Shown here piece after piece: positions 59,659 through 64,000 of a stretch of DNA of 64,000 nt (position 1 is its first letter; the number at the start of each line of letters is the position of its first letter). The DNA comes from an uncultured Pelagibacteraceae bacterium (GTDB taxonomy: Bacteria > Pseudomonadota > Alphaproteobacteria > Pelagibacterales > Pelagibacteraceae), in the NCBI GenBank assembly GCA_902594655.1, contig CACJMW010000004.1, positions 1 through 64,000 of the forward strand, written 5' to 3'. Below the pieces are notes generated by a model. That model had not been told where the DNA came from, made no database searches, and saw only the letters and a list, made by a program, of their open reading frames with translations. Both the position numbers and the translations under genes were made by a program.

Positions 59659-60675
59659 TTGACAAAATTATACTATCGACCAGAATGGGTTATGTTAAAA
59701 ATGAATGAAATTCCAAGTATTAATAAAGGTATAGATAAAGCTGGCTTAAAACAAATTATAACTGAGAATTATGTTAATTTCGCTCCCGAATATATGTCCT
59801 TTCTTAGTGAGTGGATTACGGGAACATACAGAGCATTTAATGACGCCGATAAATATACCATTTTGTCCTATCTTTTTAGAAAAAATGTAACTTTTTATTA
59901 TGAGAACTTCATAAAAGTTTCATACGATGAATTTTATGCTGTTAATCATATTGAAATTGATAAAATTAATATTGTTGAAATAGCAAAAGCACTTGGAATT
60001 CCAAAAGAAACTACTAGAAGAAAAGTATCAGAACTTGAAAGATCAGGTGTTATCAAAAAAAAAGGTAAACATTTAATAATTGATAAATCGGCATTTAAAA
60101 TAGTTGAGCCAATTAATACTATGAAAAACCTAACAAACGTTTTTTATTTGATTTACAAAATTTGTAACAAAAAAGGTATTATTAATCAAAATATTGAAAA
60201 AGAAGCTATTATTAATTCAATGAGATCAAATTTAACTTATACATGGTATCATTATTATAAGTTTATTTTTGCATGGTTATTTAATTGGAAAAAATTTTTT
60301 AACAGCGATACAGAAAAATTTATTATATGGTGTATTCCAATGCTTCATCGAGCTAATAAAATGAGAGTAGATGTAAATAATCCTAATATTAATATTTCTA
60401 CTTGGAGAGCAGAAATAGAAAAAATAGAAACACAAGGAATAAATACAATGTCGCTATCAGATATAACTGGAATACCTAGGCCAACTGTAACTAGAAAGTT
60501 AAAATCTTTATTTTCTAATAAACATTTATATATGGATAAAAACAAATTAATTCATCCTGGTGATCAAGGTAAATATAAAGATGAAATGATTAATATTCAA
60601 AATATATGTTTAAATGAATTTAGTGATTTTACTTCAAAAATATTTAATCAAATAATTCTTAGGAAGATTTCCTAA
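59659..60675 (+). CDS. Putative transcriptional regulator with two wHTH-like segments (TTG start as called)
   Basis: 'IVEIAKALGIPKETTRRKVSELERSGVIKKKGKHLII' and 'TMSLSDITGIPRPTVTRKLKSLFSNKHLYMDKNKLI'. Confidence 0.7.
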   Translation: MTKLYYRPEWVMLKMNEIPSINKGIDKAGLKQIITENYVNFAPEYMSFLSEWITGTYRAFNDADKYTILSYLFRKNVTFYYENFIKVSYDEFYAVNHIEIDKINIVEIAKALGIPKETTRRKVSELERSGVIKKKGKHLIIDKSAFKIVEPINTMKNLTNVFYLIYKICNKKGIINQNIEKEAIINSMRSNLTYTWYHYYKFIFAWLFNWKKFFNSDTEKFIIWCIPMLHRANKMRVDVNNPNINISTWRAEIEKIETQGINTMSLSDITGIPRPTVTRKLKSLFSNKHLYMDKNKLIHPGDQGKYKDEMINIQNICLNEFSDFTSKIFNQIILRKIS

Positions 60676-61507
60676 GTAACCAGATAAATATAAATCCAGT
60701 CAAATACATAGTTAAAGCATAAGCTGCTGTAGGAATAATATAAATTATTTCACTTGAAATTTCTGTTGCCACAAAAACTGCAAGTGTTCCGTTTTGTAGG
60801 CCACATTCTAGAGATATACACTTAACTTGTTTAATTCCTGTGGCAAATTTTTTTGCAAGAAAATATGCTATTGCCATCATCACTATATTTAAGTTTAAAA
60901 CTATTAATCCAGCTTGAGCTAAATAATTAAAAATATTTTCTCTTTCTTCAACCCAAATAGCTACAAACACTACTAAAAATAATAAACCTGTAATTTTATT
61001 AATTAAAGATGTTCTCGAAGAAATAAAATTATCTGCAAACCTTCTAATTACCATTCCAACAATAACAGGTACAGCAACTACCAATGCCATTTTTAATGCG
61101 GTTGAAGTAATATTTATACTCTCAGATGCAAAACTAATCCCCAAAAGATCTGCTGATGTAAATACAATTAATGGCACAGTTACAATACTGATAATGCTTA
61201 TTACTGCTGTTAGAGAAATAGATAAAGCTACATCACCATTTGCAAATTTAGTTAAAATATTAGAAGTTATTCCACCTGGTGCTGCAGCAATAATCATTAC
61301 TCCAAGTGCAATCTCAGGTGTTGTACCCAGAAATTTTATTAATATAAATGCTACTATTGGTAAAATTATTAATTGAGATATTAAACCTACCAAAAAGTCT
61401 TTTGGTGTTTTTAAAATTCTTGTGAAATCTTGCAAGGTAAGCCCTAATCCTAAACCCAGCATAATCAATGCAAGTGCTAATGGAGCTATTTTTGTAACAA
61501 TTTCCAT
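60659..61507 (-). CDS. Bile acid:sodium symporter family transporter
   Basis: 'MIIAAAPGGITSNILTKFANGDVALSISLTAV', 'CISLECGLQNGTLAVFVA'. Confidence 0.9.
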   Translation of the reverse strand: MEIVTKIAPLALALIMLGLGLGLTLQDFTRILKTPKDFLVGLISQLIILPIVAFILIKFLGTTPEIALGVMIIAAAPGGITSNILTKFANGDVALSISLTAVISIISIVTVPLIVFTSADLLGISFASESINITSTALKMALVVAVPVIVGMVIRRFADNFISSRTSLINKITGLLFLVVFVAIWVEERENIFNYLAQAGLIVLNLNIVMMAIAYFLAKKFATGIKQVKCISLECGLQNGTLAVFVATEISSEIIYIIPTAAYALTMYLTGFIFIWLLRKSS

Positions 61508-61576
61508 ATGATTTAAATATCACAAAATTGTTAAAATTTCTTTATAGAAATATGAAAACCAAATATAAGAAAACCC

Positions 61577-62488
61577 ATGTTATCTGATAAAAAAGTAGTA
61601 TGTCCAAATAATTTACTAGATAAAGCAGGTAGTAATAAAGGCGTAAAGGCTGCTATCGTAAATGCTGGAAAACCGCTTCCAATGCTTGCTGTATTAGATG
61701 CTGTTAATGAAAAATTAATAGAACCAATTTTCATTGGAGACAAAAATCAAATTCAAAATTGTGCTGAAGATTTAAAATGGGATATTTCTAGTTATGAGAT
61801 TATTCATGAGCCTGTAGAAAACAATACTGCAGGAATCGCAGCTAAGTTAGCCTCTGAAGATAAAGTTAAAATTATCGTAAAAGGACATATTCATACAGAT
61901 ATTTTAATGAAAGAAATTCTGAAAAGACAACATAAGTTAATAAATAAAAATAGATTAAGCCATGTTTGGCATATGACTTTAGAAAAAGATGATAAACCAA
62001 TTATAATTACGGATGGTGCACTAAATGTAGCTCCCAACGCTAAAACTAAAATGCATATATTAAAAAATGTAGTTAATTTTGCCAAAAGAATTGGAATTAA
62101 TAGACCTAAAGTTGCAATTTTATCAGCGACAGAAGAGGTGATAGAAAGTGTACCAACAACTATAGATGCAAAAGAATTAACAGAACTTGCAAATTCAGAA
62201 AATATAGACGCGGATGTTTTTGGACCATTGGCATTTGATAATGCGATTTCAAAAAAATCAGCTGCAATTAAAGGAATCAAAAATAATGTTGCTGGGCAGG
62301 CTGATATATTATTAGTTCCAAATGTTGAAACTGGCAATTCTCTGGTCAAAATGATGATATATTTTATGGGTGCATGTGCAGCAGGTGTTGTAGTTGGTGG
62401 AAAAGTTCCAGTAGTCATAACAAGTAGATCAGACGATGCTCCTGCAAGGCTTGCATCTATCGCTGCGGCAGTTGTTGCATTAGATTAG
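61577..62488 (+). CDS. pta: Phosphate acetyl/butyryltransferase family
   Basis: 'IVKGHIHTDILMKEIL', 'RLSHVWHM', 'DVFGPLAFDNAIS', 'ADILLVPNVETGNSLVKMMIYFMGACAAGVVVGGKVPVVITSRSDD'. Confidence 0.85.
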   Translation: MLSDKKVVCPNNLLDKAGSNKGVKAAIVNAGKPLPMLAVLDAVNEKLIEPIFIGDKNQIQNCAEDLKWDISSYEIIHEPVENNTAGIAAKLASEDKVKIIVKGHIHTDILMKEILKRQHKLINKNRLSHVWHMTLEKDDKPIIITDGALNVAPNAKTKMHILKNVVNFAKRIGINRPKVAILSATEEVIESVPTTIDAKELTELANSENIDADVFGPLAFDNAISKKSAAIKGIKNNVAGQADILLVPNVETGNSLVKMMIYFMGACAAGVVVGGKVPVVITSRSDDAPARLASIAAAVVALD

Positions 62489-62531
62489 TTGTTTAATTAA
62501 AGTTTATAATATAAAAAACCTTCTTAAAATT

Positions 62532-63818
62532 ATGGCAATAGAATATTTAAAAAAATCACCAAAAACCTCATCCACAGATGATAACAAAACAAATTTAATT
62601 GTTCAGAATTTATTAAAAGAATTGGAAACTACAAAAGAAAAAGGCTGTATAGATCTAACAAAAAAATTTGATAAATACGATGGAGAAATAATTGTTTCTA
62701 AAGAGACAATAGAAAAAATTAATAAAAACATAGAACAAAAAACTAAGGATGATATTCAATTTTCTTACGACAGAGTAAGAAAATTTGCAGAAGCTCAACT
62801 TAAAAATTATGGACAAGATTTTGAAGTGGAATTATCTAAAGGTTTATTTGCAGGTCAAAAACTCATTCCTGTAAATACTGCTGGATGTTACATACCAGGA
62901 GGACGTTACGCACATATTGCATCAGCAGTAATGAGTGTAACAACAGCTAAGGTTGCAGGTGTAAAAAATATAATTGCTTGTAGTCCACCTAAAGAAGGTA
63001 TTGGCGCACATCCAACAATTGTTTATACAGCAAATTTATGTGGGGCAGACGTAATTTTAAACTTAGGTGGTGTTCCTGCAATCGCAGCAATGACAAATGG
63101 TTTATTTAAAAACCCACCTGCAGATATAATTGTAGGTCCTGGTAATCAATTTGTTGCTGAAGCAAAGAGAATTTTATTTGGTAAAGTTGGAATAGACTTG
63201 TTTGCGGGGCCTACAGAGATTGCAGTCATTGCTGACAAAAATGCTGATCCAGAAATAGTTGCGGTTGATTTAGTTGGACAAGCAGAACATGGATATAATT
63301 CACCTGCTTGGTTGTTTACAACTAGTAAAAATTTAGCTGAGAAGGTTATGAAAAGAGTTCCTGAATTAATTGCAAAACTACCAGAAATACCAAGAACTAG
63401 TGCGGAAGCAGCATGGAGAGATTATGGAGAAGTAATTCTTTGTGATACTGATGAAGAAATTGTTAAAGTTAGTGATGAATATGCACCAGAGCATTTAGAG
63501 GTTCAAACAGAAAATTTAAAATGGTTTCATGAAAAACTTACTAACTATGGATCTTTATTTGTTGGTGAAGAAACGACTGTTGCTTATGGTGACAAATGCT
63601 CAGGTACAAATCATATTCTACCAACTAAAGGAGCGGGAAAATACACAGGTGGATTGTTTGTTGGTAAATTTATAAAAACTTTAAGTTTCCAAAGAATGAC
63701 AAAAGAATCTACTAAAGAGGTTGGTGCTGCTGCTGCAAGGATTTCCCGATATGAGGGTATGGAGGCGCATGCAAGGACTGGTGATGTTAGATTAAGAAAA
63801 TATGGTTTTTCAAATTAA
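62532..63818 (+). CDS. Histidinol dehydrogenase superfamily; possibly HpsN-like sulfopropanediol dehydrogenase rather than HisD
   Basis: 'AGCYIPGGRYAHIASAVMSVTTAKVAGVKNIIACSPP', 'VGPGNQFVAEAKRILFGKVGIDLFAGPTEIAVIAD', 'SGTNHILPTKGAGKYTGGL'. Confidence 0.85.
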   Translation: MAIEYLKKSPKTSSTDDNKTNLIVQNLLKELETTKEKGCIDLTKKFDKYDGEIIVSKETIEKINKNIEQKTKDDIQFSYDRVRKFAEAQLKNYGQDFEVELSKGLFAGQKLIPVNTAGCYIPGGRYAHIASAVMSVTTAKVAGVKNIIACSPPKEGIGAHPTIVYTANLCGADVILNLGGVPAIAAMTNGLFKNPPADIIVGPGNQFVAEAKRILFGKVGIDLFAGPTEIAVIADKNADPEIVAVDLVGQAEHGYNSPAWLFTTSKNLAEKVMKRVPELIAKLPEIPRTSAEAAWRDYGEVILCDTDEEIVKVSDEYAPEHLEVQTENLKWFHEKLTNYGSLFVGEETTVAYGDKCSGTNHILPTKGAGKYTGGLFVGKFIKTLSFQRMTKESTKEVGAAAARISRYEGMEAHARTGDVRLRKYGFSN

Positions 63819-63829
63819 ATAGCTGTCCA

Positions 63830-64000
63830 TCATAAAATTTCCATTAAAACATAAAATGCAATCAGTGACATAATAAATATTATTATCCAATTTATTATTT
63901 TCCAAGACATTTTGTTATTTAGAAAATTAGAAAAATAATTTGAAGCATAACCTAGCAAGTAAAAAAAGATAAATGATGCTGTGGACGCACCAATTCCAAA
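63830..64000 (-). CDS. Partial LysE/ArgO-family transporter C-terminus (runs off window)
   Basis: Manual reverse-strand translation FGIGASTASFIFFYLLGYASNYFSNFLNNKMSWKIINWIIIFIMSLIAFYVLMEIL*. Confidence 0.6.
   Translation of the reverse strand, partial: FGIGASTASFIFFYLLGYASNYFSNFLNNKMSWKIINWIIIFIMSLIAFYVLMEIL

Noticed and set aside
1-64000. CRISPR array
   Set aside because: No regularly spaced repeat arrays seen; only the two pairs of direct repeats around the RM island.
1-64000. Riboswitches upstream of transporter or metabolic genes
   Set aside because: Intergenic spacers are mostly too short and I saw no recognisable conserved riboswitch core by eye; an Infernal/Rfam scan would be needed.

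Overview
AT-rich, densely packed bacterial chromosome segment. Gene content and short intergenic gaps suggest a SAR11/Pelagibacterales-type alphaproteobacterium (inference; no rRNA or marker gene is present to prove it). Main blocks: (1) IclR regulator, GT9, nitrilase and a polar amino-acid ABC transporter, 0-5 kb. (2) A polyamine / 5'-methylthioadenosine salvage block, 5.2-10.3 kb: SpeD-SpeE fusion with an apparent frameshift, class II aldolase, mtnA, PhyH dioxygenase, mtnP, apt. (3) A deoxysugar / O-antigen-like cluster with internal paralogous duplications, 10.3-22.9 kb, ending at a tRNA-Met. (4) A DUF4956-CotH-VTC trio, 23.1-26.6 kb. (5) Housekeeping genes, a TRAP transporter and an NCS1 transporter, 26.6-38.6 kb. 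(6) A ~7 kb type I restriction-modification island flanked by a 23-bp direct repeat derived from the 3' half of a tRNA-Thr, with a second nested 24-bp direct repeat pair, 38.55-45.54 kb. (7) M24 hydrolase, a small Cys-rich protein behind two Fur-box-like palindromes, and a carbonic-anhydrase-like protein. (8) A taurine/organosulfonate-like region, 48.8-63.8 kb: FAD oxidoreductase, alanine dehydrogenase, class III aminotransferase, TauABC-like transporter with a very large extra permease domain, Ldh-type dehydrogenase, Pta and a HisD/HpsN-like dehydrogenase. The strongest leads are the tRNA-repeat-flanked RM island, the DUF4956-CotH-VTC module, the Fur-box / Cys-rich protein pair, the enlarged TauC-like permease, and hairpins between the binding-protein gene and permease genes in three separate transporter operons. 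All family calls are by eye from translated sequence; no database search was run.
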